This document shows positions 10,531 through 21,300 of a stretch of 64,000 bases of DNA, piece by piece. Below the pieces are notes generated by a model that was not told the origin of the DNA, did no database searches, and saw nothing but the letters and a program-made list of their open reading frames with translations. Position numbers and translations under genes: made by a program. Source of the stretch: Rallus limicola (taxonomy: Eukaryota > Chordata > Aves > Gruiformes > Rallidae); contig JAKCOZ010000102.1 of NCBI GenBank assembly GCA_022605955.1, forward strand, positions 310,001 through 374,000, in the 5' to 3' direction. The first letter of the stretch is position 1; each line of letters begins with the position of its first letter.

Positions 10531-10837
10531 GTTACGTAGTGACTACAGGAATGTCCCAGTGTGCCTGCAGAGTGACCTGTGTGTCCCTTCCTTGAGGATC
10601 CATACAGTTCCCTGGTTGTCTGAGTGCTAAGTGTAGCCTGGAGTTTGGCAGAAGACAGAATATAGGAGTTGTCTGCAAAGTATGAAGTATGGCTCTGAAC
10701 TGCAGCTCCTGGGGAACTGTGCTACCTGGGGTGGGGGAGGGCGTAGGCAAGGGAGGAGGAAGTGTGAGAAGCTGTGAATAAAGTTGAGCCTGGGAAGAAG
10801 GAAGATATGGGGGAGGTGTGTTAAGATTTGCTTTTAT
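10531..10837. other. Unannotated low-copy spacer before module copy 2
   Basis: This stretch lies between the pyrimidine-rich domain and module copy 2. It is G-rich around 10720-10760, with GGGGTGGGGGAGGG. It holds no CR1 remnant, although CR1 precedes copy 1 of the module. No gene is seen. Confidence 0.5.
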
Positions 10838-12150
10838 TTCCCATTATACTACTTGGGTTTCAGTAAGAACTTTGTTGGGGGGTGGGGTGGTGGGAATACA
10901 TTAGAGAACTTTATTCTGTGTTGAGTCTGCTTCAGCTGTGATGTTACTTGCTGAGTGATCTCTGCCTGTCCTTAACTTGACTCATAAGCCTCTCCCTATA
11001 AATTTTCTCTCCCAGCCAGCTGAGAAAGGGAGTGAAGGGCTTTGGTGGGTATCTAGCTTCCAGACAGAGTGAAACCACCACAGGGATCAGGTGGTGGTGC
11101 CCTCCCCTTTTCCCTGCCTGGCTGAAACTGTGTGCCCAGGGCAGGAGGGAGCCCCAGGTGCTAGCTGTGAGGCTGATGGGGATGGTCTGATCCTGCAAGA
11201 GGCTGTCTGCCTGTGGAGGGTCTGGTGGCTCCTACTGCCCTTCCCCTGGCAGTTGTGGAGGGACTGTTGTGAATCAGGGGAGGAGTGGAGTCATCAGTGC
11301 ACTGCGGTTGCACTGAGGGAGTGGGTGAGTGGGCTGCACGGTGAACTTGGAGGGTCCTGGGCAAAGCCTCAAAGAGGCTGAGAGCTAAGGGGTCCATGTC
11401 TGAGGTGTGGAGCAGTAGTGGCAGCTGCCCCGATCTGGGTGAGGGGTTGGTGCCCTGTTGGCACAAGGGGATGGGACAGTGTCCTCACAGGGTCAAAAAG
11501 CATGGATGGCTGTCTGCCATAGCATGTGGGGGGATAGTCCTGGGGTATGCTGGGAAGTCTAGTCCTGGGGCACTTGGCTTCTAGGTGGTGTTTGCCATTA
11601 TATACTAGGAGGTGTAATTTTTGCAGTGTCCTTTTTGCAGACTTGGCTGCTGGACACACTTGAATGGCTTGAGCCTGAGGGTTGGCTTTCTTGCTGCTTT
11701 GGAGCGGCTTTCTACAGGCTGATCCAGAAAAAGATTTTGTTTCCTCTGCCTCTTTGCTCCATTTCATAACCTGTCTTGGAGTGCCCTGTGTCTGCTCTTT
11801 GCATCCTAGGTGGTTCCTGCCCTGCATGGCTCCTGGTCCATCTCTTCCCATGCTGCTGAAATTTTCCTTTGCTTCCTCTTACCTTTCCTTTTCTCTCTTT
11901 CTTTTCTTTCATCCCTCTTGCTTTTGTTCACATTCTTCCTTGTGGGTGCAAGTAGAGCCTAAAAGTGACGAAAGGAAAGATTAGGTCCATTCCCTCAGCT
12001 AGGAAAGCCCTGAGGCCCAGGGTGGGTTAGTTGGGCTGTTGGTGGCCTACCTGGGGAGGTTTCAGGCCAAGCATATAATTCAGTCACTGCACCTTTGCTC
12101 TGGGAGCTATTCCTGAATGTTTAGCATTTCTTTTGATGGCTGTGTTTTCT
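10838..12150 (+). repeat. Island module, copy 2
   Basis: This is the direct-orientation counterpart of 7505-8530, about 3.34 kb downstream. It is longer because it keeps about 210 bp near 11600-11810. Its last ~180 bp (11967-12150) align with the 196-bp satellite monomer. Two G-rich runs (10877-10894 here and 7548-7561 in copy 1) are at equivalent positions. Reading frames are not conserved between the copies, so there is no sign of selection for a protein. Confidence 0.75.
11967..12150 (-). repeat. Degenerate single-copy homologue of the S2 satellite monomer
   Basis: The sequence here runs parallel to the minus strand of S2. AAAGCCCTGAGGCCCAGGGT faces S2 AAAGTCCTTAGCCCCAGGGT. TCAGGCCAAGCATATAATTC faces TCAGGCCAGGTATTTCTTTC. 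GGGAGCTATTCCTGAATGTT faces GGGAGCTAGTCCCGGACGTT. CTTTTGATGGCTG faces TTTTTCAATGGAAGGCTG. The order and spacing are kept with small indels over most of the monomer. The first half also occurs in module copy 1 at about 8425-8510. It is either the ancestral sequence of S2 or a very old stray monomer captured by the module. Confidence 0.75.
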
Positions 12151-12427
12151 CCCTGGGGCATGCTGGAAGGTGAGTTCTTGGGTCCTCAGCTTCCAGGTGG
12201 TATTTGCCGCTGCATCCCAGATGGCGTGTCTGGTGGTGTTGTTTCTGTGGACTTCACTTCCGGGCAGCACAAGTAGTTGGAGCCCGATGGTTGTTTTTCT
12301 TACCAGCTGCAAGTAGTTTTGTGCAGCTTTCCAGAACTCCTGAAAAAGATACTGTTCTCTATGCCCTCGTGGTTTTCCCTGACTCTTTATGGAGCAGCAT
12401 TTCTGTTCTTTGGGCTTTCTTTGAGAC
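12150..12427 (+). repeat. Third, partial copy of part of the island module
   Basis: CCTGGGGCATGCTGGAAG and the following GGGTCCTCAGCTTCCAGGTG match CCTGGGGTATGCTGGGAAG and GGGGCACTTGGCTTCTAGGTG at 11538-11590. The similarity continues through GAGCCCGATGGTTG versus GAGCCTGAGGGTTG and a GAAAAAGAT word, to about 11780. It begins right after the satellite-like relic and ends where the inverted S1 copy starts at about 12428. Confidence 0.7.
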
Positions 12428-13917
12428 TTAACTGTGTTCCTGAGGATTGGGAAGCCCTGGTGCCACCAAAGCACCTAATTGGACATGCCTCAGGGGTTAA
12501 GCCCAGCCGCCCCCAGCCACCCAGAGCAATCTGAGGTGAGTTGGAATGCAAAAGGGGTTTAACCTCTGCCAAATTAGCCTACCTGGTGGTGGATTGTGGC
12601 AGCCATCTGCCTCGGGATGGTAGGGCTTGCCGTGCGCTGTCTGCCTCGGGATGGTAGAGCTTGCCGTGTGTTGTCTGCCTCAGGATGGTAGGACTTGCCG
12701 TGCGCCGTCTTGGACTGATGGCCCATTGCAGTTGCTGCAGCTTGGCTGGCTCTGATTTAGGTGTGTGCCAGCAGGTATGGGCAGGGTGTTGGGCAGTTAG
12801 CATGGCTAACTGTGTGTGAGTGTGAAATGTTTTTATTCCAAACCTAAGAGCTGAGACTTGAGTAAACCTTCTACAACAAACGCAGCCAGGGGATTTTCAG
12901 TTGATCTTCTGCTGGCCCAGTAGTTTCTTTGTCTCCTGCTGCTGGCTGCACTGAGAGTTGACTGTTGTGACTGCACGCCTCTGCCCGCCATGGGATGGCA
13001 GCGGGGAGAGTTGCTTAAGTGCCCTGACCTCTCCGTGCCCCGCGCTAAAAAGCAGCATAAGCTCTGGAACTGTGCAGCGATGAGATGGCATCCGGGGGAC
13101 TTGCCTCGGCGTGGCCACCCCTATGTGACGGAGCTAAGGCGAACTATTGGTCAAGGTAGGAGAATGGACGGTGGGGAATGGGTTTTGGCAGTTCCTTGTC
13201 CTGTGACTTTGGCTTTTGCTTTGGCAGGCTATGCGGGCAGCATCGGTGGGACACTGCGACCTGTGCGAGCGCATCGAGAAGGTGAAGCCATCGTCTCTGT
13301 ATCGGGCTAGTCATGCAGCTTGTGCGTTTGTGTTGGGCTTGTCTCACGTGGTGTGCCTGGGTGTTTTGGTGGTGGAAAGTGTAGCGTGCTGTCCTTAGTT
13401 TTGTTACAAGGCAGGGGATTTTGGAAATCAGCTCTTGGAATTCATTCTAATACGCAGTGGGGACCGGGTTATGAATCTGTATAGGTGTGTGAGGTAACCT
13501 CATGAATCTGTATCATTGGAGAGAGTAGAACGCAGAAGAACTGGCACGTAAGTGGGTGCGTCTGCAGCGGATCGGTCATCCCTTGTGCACCCAGCGCTGA
13601 ACCGTGACAACGAGCAACAAATGGAATTCCCCACCTGATGTGCAGTCGCTTCGGACTGATGGCAGGCTGCAGCTGTGTGATGGTAGGTATGGCAGTCGCA
13701 GTCATTTGCACGCTTGCTGTCAAGCGTGTGGTTGTGCTCTCCCTTGTTCTCAAGCACGCTCTCTTTTCCACAATTTTCTCTTTCGGTCCCCCATTCTCTT
13801 GCCCGCTGGTAGTTGGCCCAATACAGCGACTGGAACCCTGACGCTGTTCTGAGTCTTAACTGTGTTCCTGAGGGTTGGGAAGCCCTGGTCCCACCAAAGC
13901 AACTAATTGGACATGCC
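12428..13917 (-). repeat. Inverted S1 unit (1.1 units, type B)
   Basis: The reverse complement of this stretch follows the left S1 array end to end. It begins and ends in the same S1 segment (CTTAACTGTGTTCCTGAGG at both ends), so it is one full unit plus an overlap of about 60-130 bp. It has the type-B insertion (12-mers at 13471-13482 and 13502-13513). It differs from the left array by scattered substitutions and by a 34-bp triplication at 12606-12707. The intron-like interval is at 13156-13227, here with GTAGGA as donor. It abuts the S2 array on its right with no spacer. Confidence 0.93.
12606..12707. repeat. 34-bp tandem triplication within the inverted S1 unit
   Basis: Three 34-bp copies (12606-12639, 12640-12673, 12674-12707) each start TCTGCCTC and contain GGATGGTAG and CTTGCCGTG. 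Copies differ at a few positions. The left S1 units have a single copy at the equivalent place. The expansion is specific to the inverted unit, or it was lost from the left array. Confidence 0.92.
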
Positions 13918-16900
13918 TTGGTCTCTGCCGGGGCAGATTTCCATTGAAAAAACAGACGGAATGTCTGGGACTAGCTCCCAAAGGCAGCAAGTCAAGACTG
14001 AAAGAAATACCTGGCCTGATACTGCCCATGGCATCCCACAAGCAGCCCCTGTAATGGTGAGCTAAGGACTTTGCTCTTCAAGAGAACCCTCCTAATGCTA
14101 CTTCCCATGGCACTGGTCTCTTTTGAAGCAGCCTTCCATTGAAAAAACAGCCTGAACGTCCGGGACTAGATCCCAAAGAAAGCAAATCAAGACTGAAAGA
14201 AACACCTGGCCTAATACCATGCAAGCCCAGAAGGAGCATCTGTCACCCTGGGGCTAAGGACTTTGCTCTTTTGGGGAACACTCCTAATGCTACTTCCCTA
14301 GGCATTGGTCTCTGCCGGAGAAGGCTTCCATTGAAAAAAACAGACCGAACGTCTGAGTCTAGCTCACAAATGAAAGAAGTCAACACTGAGAGAAATACCT
14401 GGCCTGATACCACCCATGGCAGCCCACAAGCAGACCCTGTCACCCTGGGGGTAAGGACTTTTCTCTTCCAGAGAACCTTCCTAATGCAACTTCCCTAGGC
14501 ATTGGTCTAGGCCGGAGAAGCCTTCCATTGAAAAAACAGCCTGAACGTCCGGGACTAGCTCCCAAAGGCAGCAAATCAAGACTGAAAGAAATACCTGGCC
14601 TGATACCGCCCCTGGCATCCCACAAGCAGACCCTGTCACCCTGGGGCTAAGGACTTTGCTCTTTTGGGGAAAACTCCTAATGCTAGTTCCCTAGGTATTG
14701 GTGTGTGATGGAGCAGCGTTCCATTGAAAAAACAGACCGAACGTCCGGGACTACCTCCCAAAGGCAGCAAGTCAAGACTGAAAGAAATACCTGGCCTGAT
14801 AATGCCCATGGCATCCCACAAGCAGACACTGTCAACCTGGGGCTAAGGAATTTGCTCTTCCAGAGAACTTTCCTAATGATACTTCCCTAGGCATTGCTCT
14901 CTGCCATAGCAGCCTTCCATTGAAAAAACACCCTGAAAGACTGGGAATAGCTCCCAAAGGCATCAAGTCAAGACTGAAAGAAATACCTGGCCTGATACCG
15001 CCCATGGCAGCCCACAAGCAGCAACTGTAACCGTGAGCTAAGGACTTTGCTCTTTTGGGGAACACTCCTAATGCTACTTCCCTAGGCATTGCTCTTCGCC
15101 AGAGAAGACTTCCATTGAAAAAACAGCCCGAAAGTCTGGGACTAGCTCTCAAAGGCAGCAAGTCAAGACTGAAAGAAATATGTGACCTGATACAGCCCAT
15201 GGCAGCCAACAAGCAACCCTTGTAACGGTGAGCTAAGGACTTTGCTCTTACAGAGAACCCTCCTAATGCTACTTCCTTAGGCATTGGTCTTCGCCATAGC
15301 AGCCTTCCATTGAAAAAACAGCCTGAACGTCCGGTACTAGCTCCCAAAGCCAGCAAGTCAAGACTTAAAGAAATACCTGGCCTGATACCGCCCATGGCAG
15401 CCCACAATCACCCACTCTAATGGTGAGCTAAGGACTTTTCTCTTCCAGAGAACCCTCCTAATGCTACTTCCCATGGCATTGGTCTTCGCCAGAGCAGCCT
15501 TCCATTGAAAAAACAGCCTGAACGTCCGGGACTAGCTCCCAAAGGCAGCAAGTCAAGACTGAAAGAAATACCTGGCCTGATACCGCCCATGGCAGCCCAC
15601 AAGCAGACCCTGTCACCCTGGGGCTAAGGACTTTGCTCTTCCAGAGAACCCTCCTAATGCTACTTCCCCAGGCATTGGTCTCTGCCATAGCAGCCTTCCA
15701 TTGAAAAAACAGCCCAAATGTCTGGGACTAGGTTTCAAAGGCAGCAAGTCAAGACTGAAAGAAATACCTGGCCTGATACCGCCCATGGCAGCCCACAAGC
15801 AGACCCTGTCACCCTGGGGATAAGGACTTTGCTCATTTGGGGAATAGTCCTAATGCTACTTCCCTAGGCATTGGACTCTGCCATAGAAGCCTTCCATTGA
15901 AAAAACAGCCCGAAAGTCTGGGACTATCTCTCAAAGGCAGCAAATCAAGACTGAAAGAAATACCTGGCCTGATACCGCCCATGGCAGCCCACAAGCAACA
16001 TCTGTCACTCTGGGGCTAAGGTCTTTGCTCTTTTGGGGAACATTCCTAATGCTACTTCCCTAGGCTTTGGTCTTCGCCGGAGAAGACTTCCATTGAAAAA
16101 GCAGCCCGAAAGTCTGGGACTAGATACCAAAGGCAGCAAGTCAAGAATGAAAGACATACCTGGCCTGATACCGCCCATGGCAGCCCACAAAAAGACTATT
16201 GCACTTAGGGGCTAAGGAATATCTTCTTCTGGGGAACCCTCCTAATGCTACATCTGTAGGCATTGGTCTCTGCTTAAGCAGCCTTCCATTAAAAAACAGC
16301 CCGAACGTCCGTGACTAGCTCTCAAAGGCAGCAAATCAAGACTGAAAGAAATACCTGGCCTGATACTGCCCATGGCAGCCCACAAGCAGCCCCTGTAATC
16401 GTAGGGCTAAGGACTTTGCTCTTCTGGGAAACCATCTTAATGCTACTTCCCTAGGCATTGGTCTTCGCCATAGCTGCCTTCCATTGAAAAAACAGCCCGA
16501 ACATCCGGGACTAGCTCTCAAAGGCAGCAAGTCAAGACTGAGAGAAATACCTGGCCTGATACCGCCCATGGCAGCCCACAAGCAACATCTCTCACTCTGG
16601 GGCTAAGGTCTTTGCTCTTTTGGGGAACATTCCTAATGCTACTTCCCTAGGCATTGGTCTCTGCTGAAGCAGCCTTCCATTGAAAAAACAGCCTAAATGT
16701 CAGGGACTAGCTCCCAAAGGCAGCAAGTCAAGACTGAAAGAAATACCTGACCTGATAATGCCCATGGCATCCCACAAGAAGAAACTGTCACCCTGGTGTT
16801 AAGGACTTTGCTCTTCCAGAGAACCCTCCTAATGCTACTTCCCTAGGCATTGCTCTCTGCTGAAGAAGCCTTCCATTGAAAAAACAGCCACAAAGTCTGG

Positions 16901-18360
16901 TACTAGCTCCCAAAGGCATCAAGTCAAGACTGAAAGAAATACCTGGCCTGATACAGCCCATGGCAGCCCACAAGCAGACCCTGCCACCCTTCGGCTAAGG
17001 ATTTTCCTATTCTGGGAAAACTCTTAATGCTACTTCGCTAGGCATTGGTCTTCGCCGGAGAAGACTTCCATTGAAAAAACAGCCTGAATGTCTAGTACTA
17101 GATCATAAAGGCAGCAACTCAAGACTAAAAGAAATACCTGGCCTGATACTGCCCATAGCAGCCCAGAAGGAGCATCTGTCAACCTGGGGCTAAGGACTTT
17201 GCTCTTTTGGGGAACACTCCTAATACTACTTCCCTAGGCATTGGTCTTCGCCAGAGAAGACTTCCATTGAGAGCTAGTCCCGGATGTTCGGGCTGTTTTT
17301 TCAAAGGCAGCAAGTCAAGACTGAAAGAAATACCTGGCCTGATACCGCCCATGGCAGCCCACAAGCAGACCCTGTCACCCTGGGGCTAAGGACTTTGCTC
17401 TTCCAGAGAACCCTCCTAATGCTACTTCCCTAGGCATTGGTCTCTACGGAAGCAACCTTCCATCGAAAAAACAGCCCAAACGTCCGGGACTAGCTCTCAG
17501 AGGCAGCAAGTCAAGACTGAAAGAAATACCTGCCCTGATACCGCCCATGGCAGCCCACAAGCAGCCCCTGTAACGGTGAGCTAAGGACTTTGCTCTTCCA
17601 GAGAACCCTCCTAATGCTACTTCCCATGGCATTGGTCTTCGCCAGAGCAGCCTTCCATTGAAAAAACAGCCCAAAAATCTGGGACTAGCTCTCAAAGACA
17701 GCAAGTCAAGACTGAAAGAAATACGTGACCTGATACCGCCCATGGCAGCCCACAAGCAGCATTTGTGACCCTGGGTCTAAGGACTTTGCTCTTCCAGAGA
17801 ACTTTCCTAATGCTACTTCAGTAGGCACTGGTCTCTGCTGAAGCAGCCTTCCACTGAAAAAACAGCCCAAACGTCCGGGACTAGCTCTCAAGGCAGCAAG
17901 TCAAGACTGAAAGAAATACCTGGCCTGATACCGCCCATGGCAGCCCACAAGCAGCATCTGTCACTCTGGGGCTAAGGACTTTGCTCTTTTGGGGAACACT
18001 TCTAATGCTACTTCTCTAGGCATTGGTCTCAGCCGGAGCAGTCTTCCATACACAAAACAGACCAAACGTCCGGGACTAGCTCTCAAAGGCAGCAAGTCAA
18101 GACTGAAAGAAATACCTGGCCTGATACCGCCCATGGCAGCCCACAAGCAGCACCTGTAACCGTGAGCTAAGGACTTTGCTCTTCCAGAGAACTTTCCTAA
18201 TGCTACTTCCCTAGGCATTGGTCTCTGCTGAAGCAGCCTTCCATTGAAAAAACAGCCCGAAAGTCTGGGACTATCTCTCAAAGGCAGCAAATGAAGACTG
18301 AAAGAAATATCGGGCCTGATACCGCCCATGGCAGCCCACAAGCAACCTCTGTCCCTCTGG
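13917..18360 (+). repeat. S2 leading section, heterogeneous monomers
   Basis: About 23 monomers next to the S1 junction show more private variants and less block repetition than the rest. Several are distinctive. Monomers near 16980-17240 carry GATCATAAAG and CTTCGGCTAAGG, and reappear, diverged, near 50420-50660 and 60590-60830. The segment 17751-18360 recurs near 30061-30865. Confidence 0.8.
17269..17302 (-). other. 34-bp in-place inversion inside one S2 monomer
   Basis: After CTTCCATT the sequence reads GAGAGCTAGTCCCGGATGTT and on to TTTTTTC. This is the exact reverse complement of the normal interval (GAAAAAACAGCC through GACTAGCTCTC). The normal AAAGGCAGCAAG then resumes. Monomer length is unchanged. 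The end points are ambiguous by a base because T and A flank the segment symmetrically. Confidence 0.95.
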
Positions 18361-21300
18361 GGCTAAGGACTTTGCTCTTCCAGAGAACCCTCCTAATGCT
18401 ACTTCCCTAGGCATTGGTCTCGGCTGAAGAAACCTTCCATTGAAAAAACAGCCCGAACATCCGGGACTAGCTCTCAAATGCAGCAAGCAAAGACTTAAAG
18501 AAATACCTGGCCTGATGCTGCCCAAGGCAGCCCACAACGTGACCGTGTCACCCTGGGGCTAGAGACTTTGGTTGTCTGGGAAACCCGCCTTATGCTACTT
18601 CCCTAGGCATTGTTCTCTGCTGAAGCAGCCTTTCATTGAAAAAACAGACCGAACGTCTGAGTCTAGCTCACAAAGGAAAGAAGTCAAAACTGAAAGAAAT
18701 ACCTGGCCTGATACCACCCATGGCATCCCACAAGCAGCCCCTGTAACCCAGGGGCTAAAGACTTTGCTCTTCCAGAGAACTTTCCTAATGCTACTTCCCT
18801 AGGCATTGGTCTAGGCCGGAGAAGACTTCCATTGAAAAAACAGACCGAAAGTCTGGGACTAGCTCTCAAAGGCAGCAAGTCAAGACTGAAAGAAATACCT
18901 GGCTTGATACTGCCCATGCCATCCCACAAGCAGACCCTGCCACCCTGAGGCTAAGCATTTTATTCTTCTGGGAAAAACTCTTAATGCTACTTCCCTAGGC
19001 ATTGGTCTTCGCCGGAGAAGACTTCCATTGAAAAAACAGCCCGAACGTCTGGGACTAGCTCTCAAAGGCAGCAAGTCAAGACTGAAAGAAATACCTGGCC
19101 TGATACCACCCATGTCATCCCACAAGCAGACCCTGTAACCCTGGGGGTAAGGACTTTGCTCTTCCAGAGAACCCTCCTAATGCTACTTTCCTAGGCATTG
19201 GTCTCAGCCGGCGCAGTCGTCCATTGAAAAAACAGACCGAACGTCCGGGACTAGCTCTCAAAGTCAGCAAGTCAAGACTGAAAGAAATACGTGACCTGAT
19301 ACCGCCCATGGCAGCCCACAAGCAGCATCTGTCACTCTGGTGCTAAGGACTTTGCTCTTTTGGGGAACACTCCTAATGCTACTTCCCTAGGCATTGCTCT
19401 TCTCCAGAGAAGACTTCCATTGAAAAAACAGCCCGAAAGTCTGGGACTAGCTCTCAAAGGCAGCAAGTCAAGACTGAAAGAAATACGTGACCTGATACCG
19501 CCCATGGCAGCAGACAAGCAACCCTTGTAACAGTGAGCTAAGGACTTTGCTCTTACAGAGAACCCTCCTAATGCTACTTCCTTAGGCATTGGTCTTCGCC
19601 ATAGCAGCCTTCCATTGAAAAAACAGCCCGAACGTCCGGGACTAGCTCTCAAAGGCAGCAAGTCAAGACTGAAAGAAATACCTGGCCTGATACCGCCCAT
19701 GGCAGCCCACGAGCAACCATTGTAACGGTGAGCTAAGGACTTTGCTCTTACAGAGAACCCTCCTAATGCTACTTCCCATGGCATTGGTCTTCGCCAGAGC
19801 AGCCTTCCATTGAAAAAACAGCCCTGAACGTCCGGGACTAGCTCCCAAAGGCAGCAAGTCAAGACTTAAAGAAATACCTGGCCTGATACCGCCCATGGCA
19901 GCCCACAATCACCCACTCTAATGGTGAGCTAAGGACTTTGCTCTTCCAGAGAACCCTCCTAATGCTACTTCCCATGGCATTGCTCTTCGCCAGAGCAGCC
20001 TTCCATTGAAAAAACAGCCCTGAACGTCCGGGACTAGCTCCCAAAGGCAGCAAGTCAAGACTGAAAGAAATACCTGGCCTGATACCGCCCATGGCAGCCC
20101 ACAAGCAGCCCCTGTAACGGTGAGCTAAGGACTTTGCTCTTCCAGAGAACCCTCCTAATGCTACTTCCCTAGGCATTGGTCTCTGCCATAGCAGCCGTCC
20201 ATTGAAAAAACAGCCCGAATGTCTGGGACTAGGTTTCAAAGGCAGCAAGTCAAGACTGAAAGAAATACCTGGCCTGATACCGCCCATGGCAGCCCACAAG
20301 CAGCATCTGTCACTCTGGTGCTAAGGACTTTGCTCTTTTGGGGAACACTCCTAATGCTACTTCCCTAGGCATTGCTCTTCACCAGAGAAGACTTCCATTG
20401 AAAAAACAGCCTGAACGTCTGGGACTAGCTCTCAAAGGCAGCAAGTCAAGACTGAAAGAAACACGTGACCTGATACCGCCCATGGCAGCCCACAAGCAGC
20501 ATTTGTGACCCTTGGTCTAAGGACTTTGCTCTTCCAGAGAAGTTTCCTAATGCTACTTCAGTAGGCATTGGTCTCTGCTGAAGCAGCCTTCCATTGAAAA
20601 AACAGCCCGAACGTCCGGGACTAGCTCCCTAAGGCAGCAAGTCAAGACTGAAAGAAATACCTGCCCTGATACCGCCCATGGCAGCCCACGAGCAACCATT
20701 GTAACGGTGAGCTAAGGACTTTGCTCTTACAGAGAACCCTCCTAATGCTACTTCCTTAGGCATTGGTCTCTGCTGAAGCAGCCTTCCATTGAAAAAACAG
20801 CCCGAACATCCGGGACTAGCTCTCAAAGGCAGCAAGTCAAGACTGAGAGAAATACCTGGCTTGATGCCGCCCATGGCAGCCCACAAGCAGACCCTGTCAC
20901 CTTGGGGCTAAGGACTTTGCTCATTTGGGGAATAGTCCTAATGCTACTTCCCTAGGCATTGGACTCTGCCATAGAAGCCTTCCATTGAAAAAACAGCCCG
21001 AAAGTCTGGGACTATCTCTCAAAGGCAGCAAATCAAGACTGAAAGAAATACCTGGCCTGATACCGCCCATGGCAGCCCACAAGCAACATCTGCCACTCTG
21101 GGGCTAAGGTCTTTGCTCTTTTGGGGAACATTCCTAATGCTACTTCCCTAGGCTTTGGTCTTCGCCGGCGAAGACTTCCATTGAAAAAGCAGCCCGAACG
21201 TCCGGGACTAGCTCTCAAAGGCAGCAAGTCAAGACTGAAAGAAATACCTGGCCTGATAATGCCCATGGCATCCCACAAGCATACACTGTCAACCTGGGGC

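Noticed and set aside
7505..12150. A complete endogenous LTR element with module copies as its LTRs
   Set aside because: The interval between the copies has no gag, pol or env-like reading frames, primer-binding site or polypurine tract that I can see, and clear TG...CA ends are lacking. It is kept only as one possible origin.
17179..17389. Unusual minus- and plus-strand peptides at this monomer suggesting a gene fusion
   Set aside because: The odd peptides come from the 34-bp inversion at 17269-17302, not from a separate coding sequence.
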